The notes: generated from the letters alone by a model not told the origin. 64,000 bases of DNA from an uncultured Flavobacteriales bacterium (GCA_913058295.1 CAJXRD010000008.1:19306-83305); one strand, 5' to 3'; counted from the stretch's first letter, positions 34,512 through 44,417 are shown. Numbers and translations are program-made.

Positions 34512-37500
34512 TTATAGAATAACTAGTTTTTCAAATTTTTCAACTTGGTGATTAGTTAACGTAGATTTTACGGTAATCTTATATACATATACACCTTTTC
34601 CTATACGATCTCCAAAATCATCTTTTCCATCCCAACTTATACTTCTAAATAAATTGCTTCCAGTGGAAGGATATGTACCTCCATGAGTCCAAACTACTTT
34701 CCCAGTTACTGTAAAAACCTGCACTTGAACCTCTAATGTTTCGTATTCCCTATTATGATTAAACCAAAATTCTGTATAACTAACAAATGGATTAGGATAG
34801 TTTAAAACTCGGTTAATCTCTAATGTCTCATTATTCGCAACAACAAATTGTATATCTGTTGATGATGAATTATTATAAACATCCCAAGCTTTTAATGTAA
34901 GGGTATGAATGCCATTTTCTAAATCTCGAAGCTTAAAATTAGTCAATCCTCTAGTGTAATCGTCTACTTCTGCTTGATAATATTCGTTTAAAACAAATGG
35001 ATTACTTTCATCTCCATCCAATATAGCAACAATATCATGTCCAATACCACTAGCGGTATTAATACCATTTTCATCCTCTAATTTTGCAATAAGAATTGGA
35101 GAGTTATTAGTGACACCTCCTGAAACAAAACTTTCATCATTCATAAAGAGCTGTATCAATGGCCCTTGATTATCCTCAGGCGCATCTTCATTTAAGCCAC
35201 CTATTTTTAACTTTAAATTAAACCCAGACCTATCATCTAATGCACTATCCTCTTGAGCATAAAAGCTTACTCTACCTGTCCCAAAAGGAATTTTGGTGTC
35301 TTTTGGCATCACAAATTCAAATTCAAAAACCCCATTAGTTACCTTTGCCTGGCCATTAAAAAGCACTTCACCAAGGGTTTTATAATCTAATATTAACAAC
35401 TCTCCTCCTACGGAAGTACCATCATTCCCTAAAGTACTTCGATAGGAATCTTTATCAAAAAGTTTCGCTTCTAAAACACCGCTATAATTTGTTTGTAACA
35501 CATTATTTTCATCAAGAATTTCTCCACCTATCCGCACTTTACTTAAGGCTTTTAAAGTATCTACAGCATCTTCAATTGGAACCCCATTTAATGTAGTTAG
35601 ATTAACTTTTTGTTTAGGGAAAGCAAGACGCATTGCAGGATCACCTATAAAAAAAACGACTCGCCTATTCTCACTAAGAATATTATTTTTTGATATTCGT
35701 ACTGCTTCTGAAGGGGGGTTTGGAATATTCATTCCATACCCAAATAATTCGGGTGCCAATTCTTGATTAAATTCTACACCTACAGAAGCCGAAATTGATC
35801 TTGTTGTCGTAATTAATGAAATAGCACCTCCTTCTTTGTTCCAAAAACTAAGTTCACCAGCTGTTATACGTAAGGGATTGTCAAACTTTGTAAACTCACA
35901 GGTTACGGTTACTATACAAGGAAATTTGTTTTTGTTTTTAAACTCAATTGCTGTTTCTTTAGTATATATACGTTCAGAAGCTAAGCCATCCTCTCCTCCA
36001 TGTCCAAAATAATTAATAATAAGCGCTCCAACTTCGGTTGCATTTTCGAATGCATCATTTACATCTGGATATCTATCTCCTCCTGCAGATGCAATTTGCC
36101 GATAAGAATCCGAATGAATCTTCTTTACATTAACATAAGGTTTTTCTAAAGTAACTTCATCTCCAAGATTATCTAAATTAACTTGTAAGGTTTCGTGTTC
36201 CCATGATTTATCAACATCATCAGAGACTAAAACAAAATCATTCCGCCAGTTTCCATAAGATAATTTTGATTCGTAATTAACAATTTTATCAATCATTGCA
36301 TTAGCAAGACTAACATCATCTACTAACATCCTTCCAACAGCAATGTCTAACTTTTCACTAGCAATCATTAGGCCTTCATTCGGGTCCATATTTCCAAAAA
36401 AGTCATCCGACATAAAAGACCTATAGGTACTTTGACTATTTAATGTATGGTATGTTGGAACTATGTTGTTATTATTAGATAGTCTATCCTTATAGTCTAC
36501 AGAGGTGTCCCCAAATAGGCAAACATATTTTATCCTTTTATCATCTGAAGAAGCATTTTCATATATATAACGCACTAAGTTTCTAATTGCCCCTATATCT
36601 TGCTTCCCTGAACTGAATTCTTCATAAATTTTGTCTGTAGTTATAACTTTAATATTAAATCCATCAATATTTTTTCTATGATTCGCTAAACGCAAAGCAG
36701 GTTGTAGTAAAAAAGGAGGAACTACAATTAAATAATCAATATCCAAAAAATTCCCAGATTCATCGTTGAAAATAGTTCCTTTTAAATTTTGATTCGGAAC
36801 TGTTGATTGAGAAATTTTAATCGGTGAAAAATAATCGTTAGAATTTACTGCAACATACTCTCTAACTTCACCTAATTGGGCTTTAAACACAAATGAAGCA
36901 TTATTCCCTTCATTCTGTTTTGAGGTTATAAAAGTGGGGTTTGAAACATCCCATACTTGTGAAAATTGAGAAGCATTATCAATTCTATACTCTCCAATTC
37001 CCGTGGATGTTCCTACAGAGTTTTTTCTAAAAGCCAATTGCCCAGTAACTCCAGATAATTGCCTTATTGCATCCACACTAATAAAATCAAGATATCCAAT
37101 ACTAGTAGGGTTCCCGCCATTATTATAAGCTAAATTAAATGTAACCGTTTCGTCACCAGCTGGCACCTCGCCAACAAATTGATCAACATCTAATAATCTT
37201 GGATCATTAATAGGGGTAAAAATCAATGGGTCTAAACTAGTCCCATTAACAGCTATTGCCATAGATGTCGATGACTCTGAAGCAGATGCAACTTTTACTT
37301 TTACATTCATAAGTTCACTCGACACTATATTAGGAAAGTTTAATACAAAAGATTGTTCACTTTCTATATCAAATCTATTACTAAACCACTTTCTTCCTAC
37401 TTTAACCGGACTTTCTTCGTCACTTTCAATAAATTGATAGTCGTTAAATTGGGTAATCACTTCTCCTGGATTTCCAGATGGCTCAACCATTGCTTGAACT

Positions 37501-38360
37501 CTTAACCCTGGCCCACTCCCTACAGTAATATAATAATAAGATTCGTCACTATAAGGATTTATATTTGTATCATAATCGGTTTCATTTTCTTCACCTAAAT
37601 AACCTAAGGTACTAGTTCCGTAGAATAAAATAAAATCATTTGAATCAAAACTTCCATCATTTTCACCAATAACTTGAATTGAATTTTCTTGAAGATCAAA
37701 AACAGTATTATCTTCATTTAAAAAAGGCAAAGGAGCTCCTCCATTACCATATACTTTAATATTTCTAGGGTTAATACCATCGGTATTCATCCCTAAATCA
37801 TCTAAAAAGTTTTTATTGATACGATGAATTCCTGTTTTTTCTACTTTAAATTTATACCAGTTTCCAGTTGCTAAAACTGAATTAGTTATTTGCAACTGAC
37901 GTGCAGAGTTATTTCTACTCTTAGCAGTGTAAGAAATATCAAAAGAAAGAACTTTTTGATAACCGAAACTAGTCTTTACTATTGGCGATATATTTATGAC
38001 AGTATATATTATATTTCGAGCGGCACTACTTTTAATGTCGTATTTAATTTGATTTGGAACTAGTTTCTTGTTCAGATTCTTTAATTCACTATTGGTCAAG
38101 TCTCCGTAAACTATATTCGAAACCCTTAAAGATTTTTCGTCTGCAAAACTATTATCTATCCATTGTTCTCTATAAATCAATTCTTCATCTGTTGGCAAGA
38201 TTTGCAATGCAGAGATAGATTTATCTTTTGAAAAAGAAACTTTCTTGGATTTAGAATTAGTATCTATATTGGATTTCCAATTAATTTCAATATTTCTATT
38301 TTGTGCCAACATCAATAGAGGCATCAAAAATATACTCAAATAAAGTAACGTATTTTTCAT
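34512..38360 (-). CDS. porU: type IX secretion system sortase PorU
   Basis: About 1,282 residues from the start at 38360 (MKNTLLYLSIFLMPLLMLAQ; the Met one codon earlier is equally possible). The ORF track's 37 extra residues precede the signal peptide and are rejected. The centre is a C25 gingipain-like peptidase: IGAIRNLVRYIY, GDTSVDY, the catalytic His in ALIINYFGHGGEDGLASERI and Cys in IVTVTCEFTKFDNP. The C-terminus has FlgD-like beta structure (NPFVSYTEFWFNHN ... KGVYVYKITV). PorU cleaves the sorting tail of cargo and attaches it to the surface. It diverges from gldJ, as in Flavobacterium. Confidence 0.93.
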   Translation of the reverse strand: MKNTLLYLSIFLMPLLMLAQNRNIEINWKSNIDTNSKSKKVSFSKDKSISALQILPTDEELIYREQWIDNSFADEKSLRVSNIVYGDLTNSELKNLNKKLVPNQIKYDIKSSAARNIIYTVINISPIVKTSFGYQKVLSFDISYTAKSRNNSARQLQITNSVLATGNWYKFKVEKTGIHRINKNFLDDLGMNTDGINPRNIKVYGNGGAPLPFLNEDNTVFDLQENSIQVIGENDGSFDSNDFILFYGTSTLGYLGEENETDYDTNINPYSDESYYYITVGSGPGLRVQAMVEPSGNPGEVITQFNDYQFIESDEESPVKVGRKWFSNRFDIESEQSFVLNFPNIVSSELMNVKVKVASASESSTSMAIAVNGTSLDPLIFTPINDPRLLDVDQFVGEVPAGDETVTFNLAYNNGGNPTSIGYLDFISVDAIRQLSGVTGQLAFRKNSVGTSTGIGEYRIDNASQFSQVWDVSNPTFITSKQNEGNNASFVFKAQLGEVREYVAVNSNDYFSPIKISQSTVPNQNLKGTIFNDESGNFLDIDYLIVVPPFLLQPALRLANHRKNIDGFNIKVITTDKIYEEFSSGKQDIGAIRNLVRYIYENASSDDKRIKYVCLFGDTSVDYKDRLSNNNNIVPTYHTLNSQSTYRSFMSDDFFGNMDPNEGLMIASEKLDIAVGRMLVDDVSLANAMIDKIVNYESKLSYGNWRNDFVLVSDDVDKSWEHETLQVNLDNLGDEVTLEKPYVNVKKIHSDSYRQIASAGGDRYPDVNDAFENATEVGALIINYFGHGGEDGLASERIYTKETAIEFKNKNKFPCIVTVTCEFTKFDNPLRITAGELSFWNKEGGAISLITTTRSISASVGVEFNQELAPELFGYGMNIPNPPSEAVRISKNNILSENRRVVFFIGDPAMRLAFPKQKVNLTTLNGVPIEDAVDTLKALSKVRIGGEILDENNVLQTNYSGVLEAKLFDKDSYRSTLGNDGTSVGGELLILDYKTLGEVLFNGQAKVTNGVFEFEFVMPKDTKIPFGTGRVSFYAQEDSALDDRSGFNLKLKIGGLNEDAPEDNQGPLIQLFMNDESFVSGGVTNNSPILIAKLEDENGINTASGIGHDIVAILDGDESNPFVLNEYYQAEVDDYTRGLTNFKLRDLENGIHTLTLKAWDVYNNSSSTDIQFVVANNETLEINRVLNYPNPFVSYTEFWFNHNREYETLEVQVQVFTVTGKVVWTHGGTYPSTGSNLFRSISWDGKDDFGDRIGKGVYVYKITVKSTLTNHQVEKFEKLVIL

Positions 38361-38581
38361 CATAATTAGTAACGCTTCAAATATACACTTAGTATAGTAG
38401 ACTTTTTTAAAAGATTTTCTTGAAATCCAATTATTATAAAATAAATTTAAAACAATTGCGTTTGCTAACAAATCAGTAGAATAAATACCCTAAACCTAAC
38501 AGTTTATTAAATTTTAAAATATTATTGATATATAATCGTTAATTACTATATTGCGAACCCAACTTTTCTTAACTGAAAACT

Positions 38582-40255
38582 ATGAATATTAAAAAAAACT
38601 TAGCTTTTAAGCTACTTATTGTACTATTTACTGCCACTATATTGGTAAGTTGTAACAAATCTAGAGATTATAAAAGCAGCTCAAGAGCTACTGGATGGAA
38701 AATGAACGCCAAAGAAGGTGGTTTCCAACATAACCCAGATGCCAAAGAACAAGAGACCGGACCTGGTCTAGTATTTATTGAAGGTGGTACTTACACAAAG
38801 GGTAAAGTACAGGATGATCCAATGCACGATTGGAACAATAGTCCAAACCAACAACACGTTCAGTCTTTTTATATGGATGAAACCGAAGTAACAAATCTTA
38901 TGTATCATGAATACTTAGATTGGTTAAAAACAGTTTTTCCTCCTGAAGATGAAAACTACAGAAAAATTTATGAAGGAGCTGTTCCAGACACTTTAGTTTG
39001 GAGAAACAGATTAGGATATAACGAAGTAATGACTAATAATTATTTGCGTCATCCTGCCTACGCAGATTATCCTGTAGTTGGTGTTAGCTGGATTCAAGCT
39101 GTTGAGTTTGGAAACTGGAGAACAGATCGTGTAAATGAAATGATTTTAGAAACTGAAGGGTTTACTGCAAGAAACGCTCGTTACGACGTTGAAGCTGGTG
39201 AAACTTTTAGTACTCAAACTTACCTTAACTCTCCTACGATGACTTATGGAGGGAATGATTCTATAACAAGAGGAGGAAGTAAATCTGAATCAAGACAAAA
39301 AAGAAGTGAAGACAGTACTAATCTTTATGTTCAACGTAAAGACGGATTACTTTTACCAGCATATCGTTTACCAACTGAATCAGAATGGGAATATGCAGCA
39401 CTTGGTTTAGTAGGATTACGTAATTATAATGTTTATAGAGGTAGAAAAAAATATCCTTGGGAAGGGCAATATACTCGTTCTGGGAAAAGAAAATCTAAAG
39501 GTGACCAACTAGCAAACTTCAAACAAGGAGATGGTGATTATGGTGGTATTGCTGGATGGAGTGATGACGGAGCGGATATAACTGCAGAAGTTAAATCTTA
39601 TGAGCCTAACGACTTCGGTCTTTACGATATGGCTGGTAACGTTGCCGAATGGGTAGCAGATGTTTATCGCCCTATAGTAGATGATGAATTTAATGATTTT
39701 AACTACTTCCGTGGAAATGTATATACCAAAAATTATATTGGAGAAGATGGTAAAGTAAAAATCGTTACTGCAGATTCTATAGTTTTTGATACATTAAGTA
39801 ACGGAAAAATTATTGCAAGAAATTTACCTGGTGAAATTCATCAAGTACCTGTAGATGATAACGAAACTTATTTAAGAACTAATTTCTCTGAAAGTGATCA
39901 ACGTGATTATCGTGATGGAGATAAAAAATCTAGTCGTTACTACCAATCATTTGATGGTGATGATGATAATGTTGATGACAATAAGAGAATGTACAATTCA
40001 CCTAATCATTCTGTAACTGCAGATGATGAAGGAAACTTAGATCGTCAATATGATGAATCTTCAGTTAGAACTTCTTTAATTAACAATGAAGTAAGAGTAT
40101 ATAAAGGAGGTTCTTGGAGAGATAGAGATTATTGGTTAGATCCAGCGCAAAGAAGATATTGGCCTCAAGATATGGCTACAGATTATATTGGATTTAGATG
40201 TGCTATGTCTCGTGTAGGATCAAAATCTAAAGAAGCAAAAAGACCAAGACATTAA
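38582..40255 (+). CDS. gldJ: gliding motility lipoprotein GldJ
   Basis: 557 residues. Lipobox in LFTATILVSCNKS. The formylglycine-generating-enzyme-like (SUMF1) fold is evident: PGLVFIEGGTYTKGKVQDDP, FYMDETEVTNLMYHEYLDW, PVVGVSWIQAVEFGNWR, YRLPTESEWEYAALG and VYKGGSWRDRDYWLDP. GldJ is essential for gliding and stabilises GldK in the T9SS/gliding apparatus. The acidic insert around DDDNVDDNKRMYNSP is usual. It lies between divergent porU and murF, the conserved flavobacterial order. Confidence 0.93.
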   Translation: MNIKKNLAFKLLIVLFTATILVSCNKSRDYKSSSRATGWKMNAKEGGFQHNPDAKEQETGPGLVFIEGGTYTKGKVQDDPMHDWNNSPNQQHVQSFYMDETEVTNLMYHEYLDWLKTVFPPEDENYRKIYEGAVPDTLVWRNRLGYNEVMTNNYLRHPAYADYPVVGVSWIQAVEFGNWRTDRVNEMILETEGFTARNARYDVEAGETFSTQTYLNSPTMTYGGNDSITRGGSKSESRQKRSEDSTNLYVQRKDGLLLPAYRLPTESEWEYAALGLVGLRNYNVYRGRKKYPWEGQYTRSGKRKSKGDQLANFKQGDGDYGGIAGWSDDGADITAEVKSYEPNDFGLYDMAGNVAEWVADVYRPIVDDEFNDFNYFRGNVYTKNYIGEDGKVKIVTADSIVFDTLSNGKIIARNLPGEIHQVPVDDNETYLRTNFSESDQRDYRDGDKKSSRYYQSFDGDDDNVDDNKRMYNSPNHSVTADDEGNLDRQYDESSVRTSLINNEVRVYKGGSWRDRDYWLDPAQRRYWPQDMATDYIGFRCAMSRVGSKSKEAKRPRH

Positions 40256-40273
40256 AAAACAAAATATATAAAT

Positions 40274-40308
40274 AAAAAAACCTCTTCTTAATCTGGAGAG
40301 GTTTTTTT
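40274..40308 (+). terminator. terminator of gldJ
   Basis: The stem AAAAAAACCTCT / AGAGGTTTTTTT with an 11-base loop and T-run, 18 bp after the gldJ stop. It separates gldJ from murF. Confidence 0.85.
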
Positions 40309-40322
40309 GTATCTTTAATCGT

Positions 40323-41612
40323 GTGAAAACAGAAACTCTTCATCAGCATTTTTTAAAATCATCTGGTATTTGTACAGACACGCGTAGCATTACAAAAGAC
40401 TGTCTATTTTTTGCTTTAAAAGGAGAAAACTTTAACGGCAATAAATTTACTCAAGAAGCATTAAACAAAGGAGCTTATAAAGTAATCATCGATGAAGATG
40501 ATTATCATAAAGAATCTGGAGAAACTATATTATTTTCAGATGTTTTAACCTCTTTACAAAACCTCACTTCCTACCATAGGGAATATTTAAAGCTCCCAAT
40601 TATTGCATTAACAGGCAGCAACGGAAAAACAACTACAAAAGAGTTAATAAATGCTGTATTATCTAAAAAGTTTAATACGGTTGCTACCAAAGGAAATTTA
40701 AACAATCATATTGGCGTTCCTTTAACCCTTCTATCTATGAATTCTGAAACAGAAATAGGAATAATAGAAATGGGGGCAAATCATTTAAAGGAAATCGAAT
40801 TATTATGTGAGATTGCTAAACCAGATTATGGTTATATCACAAATTTTGGCAAAGCTCATCTAGAAGGTTTCGGTAGTATGGAAGGAGTTATTAAAGGAAA
40901 AACAGAGCTTTATAATCATTTAAAACAATTTAATAAAATTGCATTTGTAAATGCCGAGGACCCAAAACAATTAGAGCTCAGTAAAACGATTAATCGCATC
41001 ACTTTTGGCAATAAGCAACAAGATTACTCTATTCAATTAAAAGATGCCTCAGAACAAGTCTTAGTGCAATTTAAAGGATTAGACATACAAAGTAACTTAA
41101 TTGGTTTATACAACTTTCATAATATAGCAGCAGCTATTTGTATTGGCGACTATTTTAAAGTTTCTAAAGAAAACATTAAAAAGGCTATTGAAAGTTATAC
41201 TCCAAAAAACAATCGTTCTCAATTAATAGAAAAAGGGACTAATAAAATAATATTAGATGCTTATAATGCGAATCCATCTAGCATGAAAGTTGCATTAGAA
41301 AACTTTAAACAAACAAAAGGAAAATCTAAAATTGCATTCTTAGGAGATATGTTTGAACTAGGTGCAGAAGCTGAAAAAGAACATCAATATATCGCTGACC
41401 TTTTAAAGGAAAGCAATTTTGAAAAAGTCTATCTAATTGGCGAAAACTTCTTTAACACCAAATCTTCTTCATCACAAATTCACAAGTTTAAATCGTTTGA
41501 CGAACTTAAAAAAGAATTAGACACTAATACAATAAAAGACAGTCATCTCCTTATAAAAGCTTCCAGAGGCATGGCTTTAGAACGTATACTTCAATTAAAT
41601 TGCTTTGTTTAA
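40323..41612 (+). CDS. murF: UDP-N-acetylmuramoyl-tripeptide--D-alanyl-D-alanine ligase
   Basis: 429 residues with a GTG start at 40323 (no in-frame ATG gives the family N-terminus). The N-terminal domain has SGICTDTRSITKDCLFFALKG, the ATP loop is IALTGSNGKTTTKELINAVL near residue 95, the middle KGNLNNHIGVPLTLL, and the C-terminal domain ILDAYNANPSSMKVALENF. MurF adds D-Ala-D-Ala to the muropeptide precursor in the cytoplasm. The gene starts 14 bp after the gldJ terminator. Its last 18 bases overlap the end of the convergent gene. Confidence 0.94.
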   Translation: MKTETLHQHFLKSSGICTDTRSITKDCLFFALKGENFNGNKFTQEALNKGAYKVIIDEDDYHKESGETILFSDVLTSLQNLTSYHREYLKLPIIALTGSNGKTTTKELINAVLSKKFNTVATKGNLNNHIGVPLTLLSMNSETEIGIIEMGANHLKEIELLCEIAKPDYGYITNFGKAHLEGFGSMEGVIKGKTELYNHLKQFNKIAFVNAEDPKQLELSKTINRITFGNKQQDYSIQLKDASEQVLVQFKGLDIQSNLIGLYNFHNIAAAICIGDYFKVSKENIKKAIESYTPKNNRSQLIEKGTNKIILDAYNANPSSMKVALENFKQTKGKSKIAFLGDMFELGAEAEKEHQYIADLLKESNFEKVYLIGENFFNTKSSSSQIHKFKSFDELKKELDTNTIKDSHLLIKASRGMALERILQLNCFV

Positions 41613-42668
41613 AACCATTTTCTTTACTATAGAAATACCACTTTCTGTACTTAATCTTGAAAAATAAATTCCGCTAGATAATTTTAATTCAGAGAGCGAC
41701 ACTTGGTGTGTACCAGCATGCTTTTCTTCATTCACCAATGTTTTAATTAACATCCCAATAGAATTAAAAACTTGTAATTTTACCGTTTCTGAATCCTTAA
41801 GAGAATATTGCAAATAAGAGGATTCATCAATAGGATTGGAAGATATTTCAAAATCGAAGGGATTGAAATCTTCATCAGAAACAGACAAAACAGTTAAGTC
41901 TACAAAAATCACAGAGGACCCCATAGGAATTCCAAGTACATCTGTACTTTGACTATATCCAATATCGGCAGGAGAATTTAAACTTGGAGTAATAACTGTT
42001 TCAGAAACTGAAAAATCATTGTTGTATTTTGTAATTCTAGCAGGTGACCAAGAAGAAATATAATAATTCCCATCACTATCATCATCGATTCCATCAATAT
42101 TAGAAAAACTAGTAGTAACCAAAGTTGAAACTTCATTAGTTCCTAAATCTACTGCTTTGATTTTCGCATTAGATCCCCAGGTTACAAATAGTAATCGGTT
42201 ATTAGCTTCATCGAATAAAACACCATTTGGAGTTCCTCCAGTGCTGGATACTATTTCTGTATAAATGGGATTTGAAACATCCGTCACATCTATTGAATAT
42301 ATTTTTCCAGCTGAAAAATCGCTTACCCAAAGTGTATTTGCCCCATCATTTGTTAAGCCATTTAAAAAACTAACACCAGGAATTTGAAGATTCATGACTT
42401 CCTCTTCACTTGTTAAATCATATCCTTTAATTGCATTTGAAGCCACAGCAAATAAAGTATTGTCAAGCACTTCTAATCCGTGGGATGCATTTCCAGTACC
42501 AAAATAACTTAGATTCCCTTCCCCATCATCTGCAATAATTCTAGAGCCATTAGAAACTAACCATTGGTTATTTATAGGATCGTATTCTACACTTTCAGCA
42601 GATTGATAGTTTTGTGACAATAATAGGCTCACATTGAATAAGAAGAAAAGTCTAAAGATAGTTTTCAT
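41595..42668 (-). CDS. secreted beta-propeller (SMP-30/NHL-like) protein with T9SS sorting domain
   Basis: 357 residues. Signal peptide MKTIFRLFFLFNVSLLLSQ. Residues 25-275 contain propeller blades of the SMP-30/NHL kind: GLTNDGANTLWVSDFSAGKI, GTPNGVLFDEANNRLLFVTW and NIDGIDDDSDGNYYISSW. The C-terminal 75 residues are a T9SS tail: SLKDSETVKLQVFNSIGMLI ... LSSGIYFSRLSTES ... IVKKMVLNKAI. Function unknown; possibly a lactonase-like or binding protein. Its end overlaps murF by 18 bp, tail to tail. Confidence 0.78.
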   Translation of the reverse strand: MKTIFRLFFLFNVSLLLSQNYQSAESVEYDPINNQWLVSNGSRIIADDGEGNLSYFGTGNASHGLEVLDNTLFAVASNAIKGYDLTSEEEVMNLQIPGVSFLNGLTNDGANTLWVSDFSAGKIYSIDVTDVSNPIYTEIVSSTGGTPNGVLFDEANNRLLFVTWGSNAKIKAVDLGTNEVSTLVTTSFSNIDGIDDDSDGNYYISSWSPARITKYNNDFSVSETVITPSLNSPADIGYSQSTDVLGIPMGSSVIFVDLTVLSVSDEDFNPFDFEISSNPIDESSYLQYSLKDSETVKLQVFNSIGMLIKTLVNEEKHAGTHQVSLSELKLSSGIYFSRLSTESGISIVKKMVLNKAI

Positions 42669-42728
42669 AGTTTTTTTCGAAACTAATCATTATTATTGAA
42701 TTTATGGCGAAACACCAAAACAGAATTT

Positions 42729-42783
42729 TTCGGAAATAAAAAATCCATCAGCCTTGGGCTGATGGATTTTCCGCTTGATGTGG
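42729..42783. repeat. hairpin module, copy 1
   Basis: TTCGGAAATAAAAAATCCAT and so on through GATGTGG. The 14-bp stem AAAATCCATCAGCC / GGCTGATGGATTTT lies at 42740-42770. It is almost identical to 42901-42957. The sequence after it (ACTACAAGATTACTT) resembles a decayed version of the tRNA end plus GATTACTT that follows copy 2. Confidence 0.8.
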
Positions 42784-42823
42784 ACTACAAGATTACTTCC
42801 AGTGATCCAGAACAAACCCAATG

Positions 42824-42870
42824 CTGCAAATAGAAAATCACATCGCTAAGCGATCTATTTTTTTATTTCC
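42824..42870. repeat. hairpin repeat, family member D
   Basis: CTGCAAATAGAAAATCACAT, hairpin ATCGC-TAA-GCGAT, then TATTTTTTTATTTCC. It shares its start (CTGCAAATA), the position of the hairpin and the T-rich end (TTTTTTATTTCC) with the element at 54803-54852, although the stem bases differ. Confidence 0.5.
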
Positions 42871-42900
42871 TTCAAATTTTCAAAATGTGATTTTGAAATC

Positions 42901-42957
42901 TTCGGAAATAAAAAAAATCTATCAGCCTTGGGCTGATGGATTTTCCGCTTGATGTGG
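42901..42957. repeat. hairpin module, copy 2 (probable displaced tRNA-Val terminator)
   Basis: The stem AAAATCTATCAGCC / GGCTGATGGATTTT at 42914-42944 is followed by CCGCTTGATG and then the tRNA-Val(GAC) 3' end. Read on the minus strand this is tRNA end, short spacer, hairpin, T-run: a normal tRNA terminator now 11.6 kb from its tRNA. Confidence 0.75.
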
Positions 42958-42970
42958 GTCATACTGGATT
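42951..42970 (+). repeat. candidate att site: copy of the tRNA-Val(GAC) 3' end
   Basis: GATGTGGGTCATACTGGATT is identical over 20 bases, in the same orientation, to 54578-54597, where it forms the 3' end of tRNA-Val(GAC) plus four bases. The rest of the tRNA is missing here. It would be the distal attachment site of an element integrated into that tRNA. Confidence 0.65.
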
Positions 42971-43212
42971 ACTTAAAAACACCTAATCACTCCATTATAA
43001 ATTACTATACGTTTATTTTCAATATATTAAAAATATACTATTTTTAGACAAACCCAAAAAATGTGCACAATTTTAAAATGATATAATACAGGAATAGCTG
43101 TATTTTTTTTGCAATAGCAATTTATTGAAATCCTTTTGACGTATTAAACAAAAAATAGAAAACCAAGAGTTAAGTTAAACTTTCAATTATATTTGAATCT
43201 ATAATATAATTT

Positions 43213-44139
43213 ATGCCTAGATTTTTTAAATATGTTTCTCCTATCATTTTCACCTTTATTATTTCGGGGGTGAATAGTTCACTTTTAGCGCAAGAATTAG
43301 AACCTCGGTTATTAACAAATATACCTGTAAAATCAAATATACTAGCAGTCGGTTATGGATATGCTTGGGGAGATATGTTACTAGATCCTGCTATAACAAT
43401 TGAAAATTTTAATGCTAAGATAAATTCATTTATGGGGGCATATGTCCGTTCCATCAAACTATTTGGAATGTCTGGGAAGGTAGATGTTGTAGTTCCTTTT
43501 AGTATAGCAGATTGGTCTGGAACTTATAATGGAAATTATGAAGAAGCATCTCAAACAGGGTTTGGTGATCTAAGAATGAGATTATCAGTTAATTTTTTAG
43601 GAGCACCGCCTATTTCATTAACAGAAATTAAAGATTACAAACCAAAAAGTATTATGGGGTTCTCTCTTCAAGTAATTGCACCCACGGGAGCTTATGATTC
43701 TTCAATATTACCTAATTTAGGGGCTAATCGTTGGGCATTTAAAACACAACTTGGTTTTGCTCAACATTTTAATAAAGATTGGATTATGGAATTGTATTTG
43801 AGCTCTTGGTTTTTTACTCCAAATAATAATTATTTAAATGGAAAGGTGTTAAAACAATCTCCTTTTTTAGGAATTAAGGGACATATAATAAAAACCTTTA
43901 AGAATAGGATGTGGGCTACTATTGACGCGGGTTATGGGTATGGAGCTGAGCCAAAGGTAGATAGTGTTAAAAAAGATGTAACTATTTCTTCCTATGTAAT
44001 AGGAGCCTCAGCAGCAGTTCCAATTGGAATTAATCATACTTTAAGATTCACTGCTAAATCCAGTTTTCGAATTAAACAAGGCCCAGATTTTGACGGTTTA
44101 TTTATATCATATCAATATTTTTGGAATAAAAACAAATAG
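43213..44139 (+). CDS. outer membrane beta-barrel of the MetA-pathway (Phenol_MetA_deg) family
   Basis: 308 residues. A signal peptide (ending ...NSSLLAQE) is followed by ARLLTNIPVKSN-like sequence and GYGYAWGDMLLDPAI, VDVVVPFSIADWSGTYNG, TGFGDLRMRLSVNFLGAPPI and FSLQVIAPTGAYDSSILPNL, the pattern of the transporter-like barrel family Phenol_MetA_deg. The C-terminal strand ends in YQYFWNKNK. It is probably an outer-membrane channel for small, perhaps aromatic, compounds; the substrate cannot be assigned. It is the first intact gene inside the proposed island. Confidence 0.75.
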   Translation: MPRFFKYVSPIIFTFIISGVNSSLLAQELEPRLLTNIPVKSNILAVGYGYAWGDMLLDPAITIENFNAKINSFMGAYVRSIKLFGMSGKVDVVVPFSIADWSGTYNGNYEEASQTGFGDLRMRLSVNFLGAPPISLTEIKDYKPKSIMGFSLQVIAPTGAYDSSILPNLGANRWAFKTQLGFAQHFNKDWIMELYLSSWFFTPNNNYLNGKVLKQSPFLGIKGHIIKTFKNRMWATIDAGYGYGAEPKVDSVKKDVTISSYVIGASAAVPIGINHTLRFTAKSSFRIKQGPDFDGLFISYQYFWNKNK

Positions 44140-44246
44140 ATTTACGCACATTTGGAATGTTATTTTTAAGTTATAGTGACTTTAAACCAACCTTTTACAA
44201 ATGATAAACTTGAGCTAATTATTATTTTTGTAACATTAAAATTATT

Positions 44247-44417
44247 ATGAAAAACGATTCATTGGACAACTATGAAAGCCAAGAATGGAGATTAAGGTTA
44301 AGGTTTTTGGCTGATATCACCTTTGCTTCTGCAATGACGCTAATGATTTTTAATTTAAGAATACCGAAATTTGGTCATATCACAGACACTAAAAAATTTG
44401 CCCACATATCTCTTTAA
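44247..44417 (+). pseudogene. fragment of a TMEM175/DUF1211-type potassium channel gene
   Basis: A 56-codon ORF (too short for the track) starts MKNDSLDNYESQEWRLRLRF and continues LADITFASAMTLMIFNLRIP, which resembles the first helix of TMEM175/DUF1211 proteins (F-x-D-x-x-F/V-A-I-A-M-T-L ... L-x-x-P). The rest of the usual six-helix domain is absent and no continuation is seen in the other frames before 44560. It is best read as a truncated remnant. The assignment rests on one helix and is tentative. Confidence 0.5.

Larger units (their letters stand above)
42669..43212. other. 544-bp gene-free region at the left edge of the accessory island
   Basis: There is no credible ORF. It contains two near-identical 55-57-bp modules (42729-42783 and 42901-42957), each a strong hairpin followed by CCGCTTGATGTGG. 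Between them is a hairpin repeat of the family seen next to the tRNA-Val genes, and at its end a 20-bp copy of the tRNA-Val(GAC) 3' end. From 42990 to 43212 it is plain A+T-rich sequence with a TATATTTG -7-like box (43188-43195) upstream of the next gene. Confidence 0.8.

Noticed and set aside
38361-38471. Longer N-terminus of PorU in the ORF track
   Set aside because: It would place 37 residues before a clear signal peptide. The same reasoning was used to shorten the starts of the LRR protein, the M28 peptidase and the barrel at 44565.
42729-42957. Possible CRISPR array
   Set aside because: Only two copies of a 55-bp hairpin module with a 117-bp spacing, no further repeats and no cas genes.
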